64,000 nt of DNA, taken from Galdieria sulphuraria (Eukaryota; Rhodophyta; Bangiophyceae; Galdieriales; Galdieriaceae). This document shows, in pieces, positions 22,886 through 34,358 of this stretch (position 1 is the first letter of the stretch; every line of letters starts with the position of its first letter). Location: positions 124,001-188,000 of the forward strand of contig NW_005178469.1 in the NCBI RefSeq assembly GCF_000341285.1, read 5' to 3'. The notes beneath the pieces were generated by a model, which was not told the origin of the DNA, ran no database searches, and saw nothing but the letters and a program-made list of their open reading frames with translations. The translations under genes were made by a program, and so were the position numbers.

Positions 22886-24652
22886 TTAGGATCCGATTGG
22901 AAGACATAGGAAGTTTCCCGATCTCATTCTTCGATGTCTCAAAAATGAAAATCGCGAACTATGTACTTCATGAGCTGCATGACTTTCTTGATTGCATCTC
23001 TCTTGAGGACTTGGGTACCATGTACGTATTACTGTTACGATAGGAGATAATAGAAACCATAAAATCATTCCCACCAAAACCAAGACAATAATAAGCGGGA
23101 GAAATAAGAGAAACAACAATAACAAAAGAAACCATCCAATGTTGCGGATTCGTAGAATGTAGTCCAAAAACTTGGGAAGTGGTACTTCTGTTTCATCAAT
23201 TTGCCATCGGAAATTTTGACCGCTTTCGGTCATCTCCAAATGGTTCTGAATACTTGACGGATCTGCATTCCTTTTCTTCTTCTTCTTCTTATCCATAAGA
23301 AATCGCTGATATAGTCTTCTCTTAATGGTAGAAGATAACACGTCATGTGCAGTCTCTAAAACCTGATTTGCAGCCTCAACATTTTCTCCTTTAGGCTCGA
23401 ACGAGCTTAAAATATGTGACAACATTTTATAATTCTGTTCAACTTCTTCACGAGTGCAAGATATCGGTACTCTTAGAACGGAATAGACTGTAAAATACTG
23501 TCAATTTGGACGAAATTCATAACAACAAGTCAACTCACAGTTAGGTGCATGTAGAATTCGGGAGGCTTCCGTCTGAACTGATAGCAAACTTTCTACCTTA
23601 CCAATATTATTATTTTGGGTCAACCTGTCATCTGGGTTTCTTCTCTGCGCTTCTTCATGTTCCATTCTATCTGAAATCCTATCGAGTTGACTTGCTTCGA
23701 ACTCTGTCGCATTCACATTTTGTTGGCCAGTGTCTTTCCACTCTACAGAGCCGGTAAAATTAAAATTCTGACTCTCTTCGTTGTTCGATGTGACACTTTT
23801 TGACAAGGGAAAGGCACTTCCTTTTGTGCTTTCAAGCGGTTCAGAACTGTTACCACCAATCTGAGAATGCATTGCTTTGCGCTTTCCTTCAATCAACTTT
23901 CGATCACTTGGACAGAATTCTAAACCATGACCAAAACATGATGCAGCCATTTCTGCATCTCCCTTGTGCAGAAGTGCTATTCCCTTGATATAATAACCCT
24001 GGAAAGAGTTGCAAGTTTCATCATTCAACAAACAAAATATCAGATGCACATACCTTTGGCCAGATTGGGTTCGTTTCTATGCAAGATTCACTGTCTTGGA
24101 TTGCTTTATCAAAATTCTCCAACTTCAAATAGCACATAGCTCTTATTGCAACTAAGCAAGAGAAAATGTGCTTCCATAACAAACTTACCTATTTGCAAGA
24201 ACACTGAGTTTCTTTGGTGTTGACTCGAGTATTGTATCGTAGCAGTTGATTGCTGCCGCATAGTCTCCTTGAGTGAAAAAATAGTTGCCCAGTTGCTTCA
24301 ACTGTTCCAAGTTGGTTTCAGCGTCTGAGTTTTCTAGATAGCAAGTCACTTCTGAAGTACTAGAGTTTTTCATATCATCCAAATTACTATACAAACTTTC
24401 ACTAGAAAATACGTTCTTCTCTTGTGAAAGGGAAACGTTGGACAACTGAAATAGTTGCCCTTGAGTGGGTTCGTCGCTATGTTCATTATTCCCCAAGTAA
24501 GCTATTTTTGGTTCGTCCTCTGGTGGTGTATAATATCCTTCTGTTCTGGAAGAAGCTTCGGAGTCTCCTTGACCCAGCTCCAAGTCGTTGCTACTGTCTA
24601 TCTTATAGTCCTTTCCGTTCAAACTCCACCAACTCTCTTTTCGGGCAAACAT
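22886..24652 (-). CDS. TPR protein with degenerate J-domain and membrane anchor
   Basis: Four exons (24652-24189, 24141-24054, 23998-23539, 23487-22886) give 537 aa. After an acidic, Ser-rich N-terminus come three TPR units (LGNYFFTQGDYAAAINCY; NRAMCYLKLENFDKAIQD; KGIALLHKGDAEMAASCF). A linker precedes a J-like domain (NFYSVLRVPISCTREEVEQ...LETAHDVLSSTIKRRLYQRF). The usual HPD after helix II is missing; the corresponding stretch is HILSSFEPKG. A Lys6 run (a CTT repeat on the plus strand) and then one or two long hydrophobic segments follow (IGWFLLLLLFLLFLPLIIVL). TPR+J proteins such as DNAJC3/DNAJC7 are HSP70 co-chaperones. Without HPD this one should not stimulate HSP70 ATPase and may be a membrane scaffold; that role is inference. 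All junctions preserve motifs. Confidence 0.82.
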
Positions 24653-24864
24653 TATCCTGTTTACCAAACCGAACGTAAGTACACTCTTTCATAAAACCAA
24701 GTCTCTGTTCACATATAGATATATTAGACTTGTCGGTTGCAGAAACAGGCAAACGCCAAGTCGCTTCCAAACGGTCCAATTGACTCGATTGGGCATTTAA
24801 CGAAGCATCCTACGATTTGACCAGGAGTTGTCAACTAAATTGAGTTTATTATGAACAACTGGTT

Positions 24865-26103
24865 TCAATCATCCACCCGAACATCCACTTCAGGTTCTGA
24901 AAGCGTTACTCTGGTATTTGCCAAAGGCAACCCTAGAACATTTCTCTTACAAGTCGGGCAAAGATTGGACTGAAGAAGCCATGGATCAATACAATCCTTG
25001 TGAAATATATGTCCACACTGAAATTTACGAACAACTTCGTCCTCAATCAACGACTCCAAGCATATTGCACATATTCCTTGATTTCCTTCCAATATATTTT
25101 CGTGACTCATATGAATACACAAACGTCGATTCATATGAGAGTTTGCATATACTGGACCTGCTTCATGATACACATATTGAGGTAGCGATTGCACTGCACT
25201 TATGCGCTTGTTCAAATTTCTCGTTTGACGCCGGTATCTAAAAATATTCACAGTAAATTGAAATATAATCCAAAAGAACATGGCCTTTAGCATTGCCCAG
25301 TTTAAAGCATCGTTGCTATCAAAAACAGGAGACTTTGAGCCTCTCGAATCAATTGAAGCAGATATTGGCGTCCTACTTCTGTAGCATGGAGCTATATTCT
25401 GATAGAAATCTTCCCAAGAAATCAATATCGTAGGAATGGAGGGATCCTTCAACGGTTTGTCATATTGTAGGGGAGAACGCATCCGTACAGGAGGCTCACG
25501 CTTGCCATTTATCACAATTACTCCAACGGCACCCGCGGCTTCAGCAAGGAGGGTTTTCTCATAAAAAAAACAACTTCCTCTAGCAACTACAAGTATTTTA
25601 CCTTTTATATTGTCTGGGGATTTCAATGGTTCACAACCGAAGTTGAGAAACTCTTCAACAATTCCCGAACCTTGGTCGACTCCTTCTTCTTTATCAGTTG
25701 GATTTTCGTAAACACCATTCCCAAATAAGCCCCATTTTCTCAGTGCGTTTACCCAGTCACCAACTCTTCTCGTTTCTACCAACAGTGACTGGTGCCTTTC
25801 AGTATTGCCAAGTTCCACTTCTTCTAAGTTACTCCACAGATGAGAACTAGCTTCTCCCAGTCGGTTGACAGAAATGGGAAATTCGTTTATTTGCTCTCCC
25901 GTTCCAGTAAGCAAAAACAAAGGCTTCTCCAGTACTGGAAACTCGTCTGGGTTGGGACCGAAGACTGCCCCACTATGTGAAATTACCTTTACAAGCCCAC
26001 AATCCTTACTTTCTAGTAATAAAGCTCCCCCTTCGTTTAAGTAAACGAGTAATAGCAGTGTAGTTGAACAAAAAAGTATGTTCCAAGAAGAAGCAGTGTT
26101 CAT
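24865..26103 (-). CDS. PA-domain, transmembrane RING-H2 E3 ubiquitin ligase
   Basis: A single-exon gene of 412 aa. Order: signal peptide (SWNILFCSTTLLLLVYL), a protease-associated domain about residues 150-235 (GKILVVARGSCFFYEK, AAGAVGVIVIN, IPTILISWEDF), a transmembrane helix near 270 (AMLKAMFFWIIFQFTVNIF), and a C-terminal RING-H2 about 345-388: CAICLE, then FQCGHIFHKDCIDPWL and CPTCKR, spacing C-x2-C...C-x-H-x2-H-x2-C...C-x2-C. This is the layout of goliath/RNF13/RNF128 and plant RMR proteins. RMR proteins act as vacuolar sorting receptors and the others ubiquitinate endomembrane cargo; I cannot tell which role applies. It lies 78 bp upstream (in transcription) of nothing shared; the neighbouring TM9SF gene is co-oriented. 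Confidence 0.9.
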   Translation of the reverse strand: MNTASSWNILFCSTTLLLLVYLNEGGALLLESKDCGLVKVISHSGAVFGPNPDEFPVLEKPLFLLTGTGEQINEFPISVNRLGEASSHLWSNLEEVELGNTERHQSLLVETRRVGDWVNALRKWGLFGNGVYENPTDKEEGVDQGSGIVEEFLNFGCEPLKSPDNIKGKILVVARGSCFFYEKTLLAEAAGAVGVIVINGKREPPVRMRSPLQYDKPLKDPSIPTILISWEDFYQNIAPCYRSRTPISASIDSRGSKSPVFDSNDALNWAMLKAMFFWIIFQFTVNIFRYRRQTRNLNKRISAVQSLPQYVYHEAGPVYANSHMNRRLCIHMSHENILEGNQGICAICLESLIEDEVVRKFQCGHIFHKDCIDPWLLQSNLCPTCKRNVLGLPLANTRVTLSEPEVDVRVDD

Positions 26104-26181
26104 CGCCTACAGAGTGCCAACTTGCTTCATTTCTCGATGAGGAGGAATCTGAAAAGCACAAATTTACTTTAACATGGTTGA

Positions 26182-28240
26182 CTAATCTACTCTTATGGAT
26201 GAGTATATTTTCCTAGTAAACCAGAAGCATGAATAAAATCCTATGAATCCAGTCAAAAGGAAGAAAGCAAGAGATATCAGGAACATGTAACCCAAATATA
26301 AAATGATAGAGACAAAGCCAATACCCTTAAAATTGGGTTGCGTGGCAAGATAAAAGATACTGTAGCCAAACAGATAAAGCGCTGATGAGCCTGAAGTAAA
26401 GAAAGAATACCACCACCAACGATAGTCTTCGTTGCAAAGTTTTAGATAACAAAGAACAATGCTAATTTCACCAGAGGTCAAAGTTAAAATTAAAAACACT
26501 GCAAACAAGAAGCCAAACATATAATATATCTGATTTTGCCATAAGCTCGAGAGAATAAAAACCAACTCAATAAAAACAGCACCAAAGGGAAGAATTCCAC
26601 CAACGAGACTCGTAGTTATAGCGTTGCTGTACCATGGCTGCCTGGGTACTTGTCGAGCAATCTGATTGGTCCTAACAGGCATCTCATAGGCCTTTTTCCG
26701 ATATCCAAAATATGCACCAAGAACTACCATAGGTATTGAAATTCCAAACCATAAGAATAGAAGTAATAACAACGTTAAGAAAGAAACTGCTCCATTAGAA
26801 CCGGTACTCCATACAAATAAGTTAATAATGAAGAAAACTGAAAATACAACAGCAGGGAACAAAATGCCTGTAGATAAAGTAACATTCTTCCATTCCTTTC
26901 CTCCGATTGTTTTGTAGACTCGTGCAGAAATGTATCCCGAATGTGAGCAAGACAAAATGTACATAGCAATCATTGCCTGCAACAAACCTCCTCGATTGGC
27001 TGGAGACAAAAATCCTAACACTGCAAAGACCAATGTAACGAATGCCATAACTACAAGCTGCGCTCCAGTTCCGCAAACAACCGAAAACAATTTGGGATAC
27101 GGTGGCGACCTAAAGACATCACCATGAACTAACTATAGAAAAACTAAATAACAAAAAAATTTTTCCAATGCAAACGAATACCTTCCAACCAGTTTCTTCA
27201 TGTATGTCTTCATCTTCCTCAAGACGATTATATCTAGCAAAATCTTGATGCACGGTCCTCAACATGATCATTGCTACAAGACCAGTTAAGAAAAGTGTAA
27301 TCATCAACGAGTTAATTATAGAAAACCACTGTATTTGTCTTTGTTCTTCGGAAGCATTCAATAACGGATCCCATCTAGTGGCCCACTTGATTGGACTCTC
27401 TTCAAATACGACATCGTATGTAAAGGTAACTGAAGCACCGTTTTCTGCTCTTTGTGGTCGACTTTGCGAAGAAACAGTTACAGGACATGTTTTTGGACGA
27501 TCACTACCCCAGGAAAACTCATGCTGCACCGAAGAAGGAATAACTTCAAATCCAACTATTCGATATACGTCACCCGTTCCTGAACGTGAAACAAGACTTT
27601 TGCTGTCTTCCGGTTTATGATAGGAAACGACGAATCTCAAGTGGTTGTTGATATAAGTATTGTCACCTTCCTGGAAACCTACAGGGTACCCTAATTGAAA
27701 CCTAAGTAAGAGCTGGTCAAGCCGAGCACTTCTGTGTCTGTTGGAACTTACGAGGCTTGTCCAGAGGCAGTCTCGGCCTTTACAACAATTGGAAGATTAT
27801 CCAAGTTAAGTCTAACTCTATACCCTTCTTTGACTTTTTCTGAGAATTTATCTGCTTCTTCTTTGTTTAGAGTCTTCGTACATAGTACTTTACAGGTCTC
27901 CTCCACCAACAAGGAGGCTTCATATGGCGTTATTTTTGCTCTCTCTCCAACCAATAACTTGAAGCTATTTCAGTCAAACAATAAAATCTTTCTTTCCTTT
28001 TCATACCTGTCCCAAGTTGACAGGAAGTTCTCTTTCCTCAGTTCCTTTACAAAAAGGTAAATAATAGTAGTCGAAGGGTAAGGGATTCTTAGGCGAGGTA
28101 AGTTTGTTCGCCACAATTTCGAGTTTGGCGCCTTCTTCGTAGTCCACAGGTGCTATTCCAGGAAGATAAAAGGAATAGCATAGACAAATATGTAAAGCAA
28201 GTAGCGTAGAGTACAATAAAGCCTTTGAAGAGTGCGACAT
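26182..28240 (-). CDS. TM9SF / EMP70 nonaspanin
   Basis: Four exons (28240-28007, 27957-27752, 27701-27182, 27132-26182) give 636 aa. The protein has a signal peptide (LLALHICLCYSFYLPG), a long lumenal domain with YYYLPFCKG, ERAKITPYE and YINNHLRFVVSYH, then nine hydrophobic segments containing GWKLVHGDVFR, the GTGAQL motif, SGYISARVYK, and a C-terminal IRVD resembling the family's KxD/E Golgi retention signal. TM9SF proteins reside in the Golgi/endosome, sort other membrane proteins by their glycine-rich transmembrane segments, and in some species affect copper or adhesion. Length matches the family (about 630-660 aa). ATG 28240 is the first in-frame ATG and immediately precedes the signal peptide. 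Confidence 0.95.
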
Positions 28241-28722
28241 TTCCGATTCTAATGCGCGGTGCAATTCAACAGAAATTCAAATGTAGATGCTGAAGCATTC
28301 CTAAGTAGGCCATGAAAGTAATATATTTTCTTGTTGCTCATCTCCTTTAAAAATCATGCTAAAGTTGTATATTAAACTTGTTAATATATCACGAATGCGT
28401 GATTGTAAATTATTCCTTTAGATACTGAGACTACTCGCTTATCATGGTTAGCAAATGACAGCAATTGATAACAAGACTGACCAATTTCTACTGGTAGAAA
28501 AGATCTAACAAAGTGAAACGAAAATCTTATCCAAAAAAGATATATATCAAGGCGATTCTTCTTATAAGCTTTTATTCTGAACAAATTGCATACACTTGTA
28601 TTAACATCAACAACACTCTAAACAATCGTGGTCAAACTGAGACTGCTATACAACGCATGAAACATGTATAATAAAAGAAATGCACAAATACAAAGCTTCG
28701 AGAAATCATTTCATCAAAAGTT
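28241..28722. other. Intergenic between two co-oriented genes
   Basis: These 482 bp lie between the TM9SF start and the 3' end of the zinc-cluster gene. They are AT-rich, with several TATA-like runs and no ORF that I can support. They presumably hold the TM9SF promoter and the 3' UTR of its upstream neighbour. Confidence 0.5.
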
Positions 28723-30279
28723 TCACATATGGAGAACTGTTGAAGACGAAACAGAATAACAATTCCCTGATGCCTCCCCTGAAGCAAACACCTCGTGACT
28801 TCTTTGAGAGCCCTTAGTTAACTCGTCCATATTACTCTGTATTCTTTCCGACTTTACGTGAGAAACTACTCGATGTAGAAACGATCCTGCAAGCGGATCT
28901 TGTCCAAGTCTTTCTGCGCTCTGGAGCAAAAATATGTAACTATCCGGTTCCCAGTTATCTCCAAGTACTACAGAACAACTCACGTTGCACTTGAACAAGG
29001 AACCATCAAACGTAACCAAATGATAAACTTGCACTCTCTTGAGAGTGTTTTCCGTAAGTAGACGAAGAAGAAACATGGGTTTCTGTATCCAATCAATACC
29101 ACCCAGAACTATAGGAAGTGTTTCCTTACAACCAATTAACTAAAAATTTCTGTCAGAAACTCAAAACAGTTCTCAAGTCTACCTTACAATAGATAAGTCT
29201 TCTTCCGATGCAGAGAAAAGATCGCAAGCTTCCTTGTTCGCAAAATCCACCTTATGAAACGAGTCGTCTATCCGCAAGCTCATCTTCAAACAAGCCATAG
29301 GAATATTTGCAAGAAATTCATGCTGCTGCTCAGCAGTGAGTTTAACCTTTCGAGTAGGAAGATAGGAGCGCATCCTCAAAATATAATCAGGCTTCGCACT
29401 CGTCAAGTTTTGAAGAGATTGCAAGATAGCCTGAACTCGCTTTCCGTTGTCCGAAAAGGATTCAATACCCCATAGTTGTAACTATTTCACATAAACAACA
29501 AAATATCGAAAGATACGCTCACTTACAAATTTGTTCAATACTCTTAAAACATAACAGAACAATGAGTGTGACTTTGCGATGTCTTCAATTTCTTCCTTAG
29601 TGCTCAACTGGCGTTCACGTGACTGAAGGTCCTGTTGAATATAAGTATATGATGTAGTTTAAGATAGCCTTCGTACCTGATCCCAAAGTGTAATCATTTT
29701 AGAAAGCTCATAAACGGCTTCTAAGACCGTATCCTCTAACTTCTCTGTTCCCAAGTTGAGAGCGCTTTCTTGACATTTCGCTGCAAGGTGACTGCCTTCG
29801 CCAGAGTAGTATCGTGAGATAAACGAATCTCTCAGATGTTCTCCATTAGAGAAAAGAGGAGAAAGAAGATGAGAAATTTCTGCTGTATTATTTCGTATAT
29901 CACTTGAGCGGCTGTTGTATTTTCCCGTATCCACAGAAGACAGCGTTGATCCTAAAGACGCCAACCTATCCAGTTCCTTATGGATCTGGACCTTGGAAAA
30001 TAATTTGTCGTTTGGATTCGGAATTTGTGAACTAAGAGGTCTAGGACGGGATGAAGGAGCGTCTACGCACATTTCTTCTAGCCCAAGTCGAATACATCTT
30101 GCACAAGGGCGGAATTCGTCACAAGCTTGCTTTGACTGACGACAATTCACACAGCTTACACGAACAACTCTATATACTTTGCGCTTTCTTCTTTTCTGGT
30201 TCACTTTAAGATGCTCTTCTGAAGTTTCATTTGTTACTACGTTTTCACTGTTACTAGGATTCCCAAAAACGTGCTCCAT
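28723..30279 (-). CDS. Fungal-type Zn2Cys6 transcription factor with PAS-like region
   Basis: Four exons, all joined in phase 0 (30279-29677, 29631-29527, 29481-29188, 29139-28723), give 472 aa. The DNA-binding domain is a complete zinc binuclear cluster: Cys43-x2-Cys46-x6-Cys53-x5-Cys59-x2-Cys62-x8-Cys71, preceded by a basic KRRKRK nuclear signal. The C-terminal half (about 260-440) has IPMACLKMSLRIDDSFHKVDFANKEACDLF and VQVYHLVTFDGSLFKCNVSCSVVL, reminiscent of the single PAS domain in fungal Ert1/Rds2/AcuK gluconeogenesis regulators. That layout suggests a metabolic regulator, by analogy only. Zn2Cys6 factors are classically fungal but are also known outside fungi in some protists and red algae. 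Confidence 0.85.
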
Positions 30280-31019
30280 TCTTTCGGATTCTTGTTCGCT
30301 GTTGTTAACGGCTGGAGTTATTGTGGCGAGAAACTTGTTTTTCTGGCCTTGCTCAAAATAACTCTCGCGAAACTGTCTATTCCTAGAAACCGAAGTATGC
30401 TACAACAGCGGCAGGGAATTCCTGAATAGACCCTTCAACACTTACGGATGTTGTTGGAATACTACTTCCTTCTCTCAATTATTCCCCCAAACTAGTAGGG
30501 GTTCTTACTCGCCTCTGCCTCCTTTCCACTTGTCGCTCACCACGGACTGGGAAAAACACCACCACCGGATTCCCGCGGCCAACTCATCGATGGTACTTAA
30601 GGGTCATCAATCTTCTAGAAATTGTGTAACCGGCAAAAAACAATTCATCTGGCCCAATTTCTGAAAGAGAGAAATTGGCTCATATTCATGTCATTGAAAG
30701 TCAGCAACCCTAAAGGATGAAAGTGTGTTGAATAACAACTAGTCCTAGAGCAATGAATAGAATGCTATAATCTATCAGACCAAGAACGGTTAGGGCAGAA
30801 TTGCACTACTTTGACAGTGCCTATACGTGGCGGAAATTGTATGTCTTGGACCTTGCTAATTTCTAGTAAAGGGGAATTCAAAGCATCCAAATTAGAAATC
30901 TCTTCATATAAACTTAAACACGGCAAATTAACTAGTACAGTTAACTTATTCTGCTTTTACAAAAAAATTCCATTGCTATACCTCATATTCATTCCCAAAA
31001 GCTGACTAGTCTCTCTATC
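30280..31019. other. Intergenic, promoter side of the zinc-cluster gene
   Basis: These 740 bp have no supportable gene. A 64-codon frame at 30811-31005 lacks recognisable features. The segment near 30440-30600 is richer in C/T tracts than its surroundings and may be the core promoter of the zinc-cluster gene. Confidence 0.45.
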
Positions 31020-33632
31020 TCATGAACATGAAGGATCGGTAAAAAGTTTATCAAGGCACTCTCTTGTGGCACAGACTTGCTCAAATGCACTGGCCAAAGT
31101 ATCAATTGAAACTTTTTGCCTCACCAAACCTTTTTGAAGTGCTTTCTCGGCCCTTTTGCAAAACTCTTTGAGTCGATGAAGTTCTTCAATGAAAGTCTCC
31201 AGTGGACCTGTAATATTAACATCTTGTTCCACACAGTTTTTTGGAAGGCGACTGGCAACTTTTGTGTTATTTGCTTGGGAATCTTCACTTTCATGGAAAT
31301 CCTTATCGACTTTCATATCCAAAGTGAAGGAATTTAAAAATGGAATCAGAACACTTGATGTGTTTTGGTCAGGAATAAAACCATGATCTCCATTGATTTC
31401 TGACAGAACATTTCCTAGGCGGCATAAAACTGAGCTTTCACTTTCTAGACAAGGAATTTCTAGTAGGTTCGATATGAGTCGTGCAGCATCGTCACGAAAA
31501 GTTTCACCACAGTATTGAATACACTTGCGAAGAAACATATTGAGCACGTTCTGGTTGGCATGGGATAATAGATGTTTGGAAAGTTCAATACAAATGGTGG
31601 AGTTTTCCGACAAATTGGCAACACAACGCAAACACTCGCCACGTAGTTCGAACAGCACATTAATAATCGGGGCAGGAAAATTCTCTTCTTCTTCGTTAAG
31701 AATGATCTCGGCACAGGTTTTTGCTACTGAAATTGCCTTGGAGTAATCTTCACGAATAAAACCTAATGCTAGATTGGCTAACGCCCTGCTAGCCTCGATA
31801 GCAATTGCTATTCTAAGAGAGATATCTATCTCTTGCTTGTCGCCTGGTGACCCAAACACAACTTCAACAGACTTTTCCAGTTTTGAGATAACTTGTTCCA
31901 CAATGCCACCTCGTGAGAACTTCTTCTGAGCACCCTCCGAAGCAAAGCAGTTCGCTATGGCGCGGATGCTTTCAAACGCAACCTCAGGAATATTAGAACC
32001 CATGTTCTGCACTAATAACAGAAAGACCGCTTCATGGGAAACTAGTTGCTTAGCAGCACGATTATCAATAGCAATCTCGGCAAGGAAAGAACAAATTTGC
32101 GAGACTAACTCAGCGTTTAGTTTTGTTGGCGAAGTATTGCCTTGTTCACTAAGAATATTGCAAACTATCGTGACTCCCTTGGATTCCACCAACTGAGAAC
32201 GACACTCTTCTGATCGGCAAAGGTTCCTCATAGCAGCGACAGCTTCAGTTACGCAACTGTGACTCTGCTTACATACATTAGCTACTAAAAGTGTAAAATT
32301 ACTTATGGTGTCTGATTGTAATATCATAGACATCGTTGTCGTATTCTCAGAAAGATTTCTTATGGCTCTACAACATTCTTGCAGAAAGTTCAAAGTGAGG
32401 TGATCTAAGGAGTTATAGGGCGACAAGGCTTTGATCACAAAGATGAAACGTTCAAGCAGACCCGAGGCGGCAATAACTTCCTCGTTTGCTTCAGTAAGCG
32501 CTAAATTTCCGGCAATAGATGCGACGTGAACTTTTTCGACAACATTCGTTCCTTCAGAAACATTGTACTCTCTGTCAAAGATCTCGACCAATTTAGGAAC
32601 GAAGCCATTTTGTACGAACAATATTCTTTCTTCGTCATCGGCGTCGGATGAAGCTGATGCTATTCGAAACAACTCCCGCGATGTCGTGTTATATTCTAAG
32701 TACGCAGTCATGCATAAAAGATCCTTCAGAAAGTGAAATCGAACACAATTACCTTGTACTAAATATTTCTCCGCCAATTCTATCAAACTTGTAGCACTTC
32801 CTTTTTGTCGATCATCGTTCAAGCCTTGTGCAATCGCAGAACCTTGTGTTGAGGTATGTCGACTGGAAGCTTTCAAGGAAAGCACTTGAGATTCTTCGGC
32901 AGACCTTACATCCACAATAAATGACCTGCTATTGTCTAACATACTGCTTTTTGATGCTACATCAGTACTCGTATCGATGAAGCTTCTTGTCCTTGGCCCG
33001 GGAGATACGACATAGTTTGCTTTGTACTCTGATATGAGACCACCAAGTTCATTTCGGTTAGAAAATTTCTCAGTTAAAACATGCTCTTCAGTATTTTTAA
33101 CCTCATTGTTCAACTCATTTTGTAAAACATCACTAGTTCGAGGAACTAAATTTGGGTGAGTTTGGCCCTCTGCCTTGTCTATGGTACTATTGCTCGTATA
33201 ATTCTTAGGCAAAATAGTTGAAGGTGAAGAAATTTTATCCGTATAGCTTGTAGGTGAAAGTTTTTGGGGAATATATGGAGAAAGGAGCTTGTACTCTTCT
33301 AGCTTCCCCAGAGATTCGGCAATTTCAGGATTTTGAGAGCTTCTACTGCCAGAGTATGAAGAGTTTCTGCTCAAATTATCTTTCTTGGTTTCGCGTTGAA
33401 ACATATTAGAACGCAAATAGTCATTTTCATGGCTTCCTCTTTGTGAAGACGTAGAAAATCTGTCACCAACTGTATTTCCACTTGCGTCTGTAATATTTCC
33501 TTTTATCGGAGGCGTGTCCTTTGTTGAGCTAGAATGATTTTCAGGATTACTGTGTCTTCTCGAAGGTTTTGGAGTACTTTGATTTTGTTTCTTTTGTTGT
33601 ATACTCATAAACCTTTTGTAGCTGCTTGCCAT
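31020..33632 (-). CDS. Armadillo-repeat protein
   Basis: An intronless gene of 870 aa. Residues 1-300 are Ser/Asn-rich and disordered with short basic motifs (RRHSNPENHSSS). Residues about 310-760 form helical armadillo-type repeats: examples are AGNLALTEANEEVIAASGLL, VTEAVAAMRNLCRSEECRSQL, ICSFLAEIAIDNRAAKQLV, AFESIRAIANCFASEGAQKKF and CLRCVANLSENSTICIEL. The last 60 residues (LETFIEELHRLKEFCKRAEKAL) look coiled-coil. I cannot place it in a named subfamily; beta-catenin-like, Vac8-like or kinesin-associated adaptors are possible. It has an E2F-like site a few bases upstream of its start and shares a divergent promoter with the isoamylase gene. Confidence 0.8.
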   Translation of the reverse strand: MASSYKRFMSIQQKKQNQSTPKPSRRHSNPENHSSSTKDTPPIKGNITDASGNTVGDRFSTSSQRGSHENDYLRSNMFQRETKKDNLSRNSSYSGSRSSQNPEIAESLGKLEEYKLLSPYIPQKLSPTSYTDKISSPSTILPKNYTSNSTIDKAEGQTHPNLVPRTSDVLQNELNNEVKNTEEHVLTEKFSNRNELGGLISEYKANYVVSPGPRTRSFIDTSTDVASKSSMLDNSRSFIVDVRSAEESQVLSLKASSRHTSTQGSAIAQGLNDDRQKGSATSLIELAEKYLVQGNCVRFHFLKDLLCMTAYLEYNTTSRELFRIASASSDADDEERILFVQNGFVPKLVEIFDREYNVSEGTNVVEKVHVASIAGNLALTEANEEVIAASGLLERFIFVIKALSPYNSLDHLTLNFLQECCRAIRNLSENTTTMSMILQSDTISNFTLLVANVCKQSHSCVTEAVAAMRNLCRSEECRSQLVESKGVTIVCNILSEQGNTSPTKLNAELVSQICSFLAEIAIDNRAAKQLVSHEAVFLLLVQNMGSNIPEVAFESIRAIANCFASEGAQKKFSRGGIVEQVISKLEKSVEVVFGSPGDKQEIDISLRIAIAIEASRALANLALGFIREDYSKAISVAKTCAEIILNEEEENFPAPIINVLFELRGECLRCVANLSENSTICIELSKHLLSHANQNVLNMFLRKCIQYCGETFRDDAARLISNLLEIPCLESESSVLCRLGNVLSEINGDHGFIPDQNTSSVLIPFLNSFTLDMKVDKDFHESEDSQANNTKVASRLPKNCVEQDVNITGPLETFIEELHRLKEFCKRAEKALQKGLVRQKVSIDTLASAFEQVCATRECLDKLFTDPSCS

Positions 33633-34358
33633 GCCAACAGTTCTGAATTGGCGGGAAACAATTTAAATATATGGGTTGCTTCAATTCAGCTGAAATTGGG
33701 AGACAATGGAATCGTTGGATGACTTCAACAACTCAGATATTTTGCATTTATGAGGTTACATATCGATTCCATTTTTCATGGCTCACGATATATTGAAGAC
33801 TCCTCCCTGAATATAAAAGGTATATCCATAGGTTTACCCACTTCTTACTAAAGAGCCTTTCAAGAACTTTGCCAAGTATACAAAAGAACGGTTCAGTCAA
33901 ATAGCTCCAAACAAGTTCCAAATGAAAAGTTAGAAACCCATTTTGAATGAACACTTGCAAGACTCTCAAAAGGCTTTGTTACAAGCAAAACGAAAGAAAT
34001 GTTGAGACTGCTAATGGATTCATGATAGAGATGTTTCTGAAGTGATATACATTTATAAAAGGTTCTCTACCCTTCATTGCCTCTTAAATTTTTTTCATTT
34101 CTTCCTTAACCATAGTCTTCACGAGCCAATGGAAGGTTGCATAGCACTTCTTACTCCAAAGAGCTTCCCTTAAATTTTCATGAGATAGAACCAAGAACTA
34201 TTTATAACATATAAAATTTGTATTCTTGTTTCTCCATTTACGCCGTTCTAGAACAAAAGTCAATAAATTATTTAGATATTACTTCAAATAAGGATCTAAA
34301 AACATGAATGTTCCTTCCGATATTAACGGAAATTTCGCAATCTCCTGACTGACAGACT
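33633..34358. other. Divergent promoter region, armadillo gene and isoamylase
   Basis: This 726-bp region separates two divergently transcribed start codons. It has no supportable ORF. The armadillo-side edge carries an E2F-like site (separate entry). A TATAAAA run occurs near 34064. Confidence 0.5.
33649..33659. promoter_or_regulatory. E2F/DP-like site
   Basis: TTGGCGGGAAA, the reverse complement of TTTCCCGCCAA, agrees with the E2F consensus TTTSSCGC. It sits about 17 bp upstream of the armadillo gene start codon. Function is inferred from the motif only. Confidence 0.4.

Noticed and set aside
23269-23292. CTT trinucleotide tract as a regulatory repeat
   Set aside because: It lies inside the coding exon of the TPR-J gene and simply encodes a lysine run; the GAA tract near 36835-36858 likewise encodes glutamates in isoamylase.
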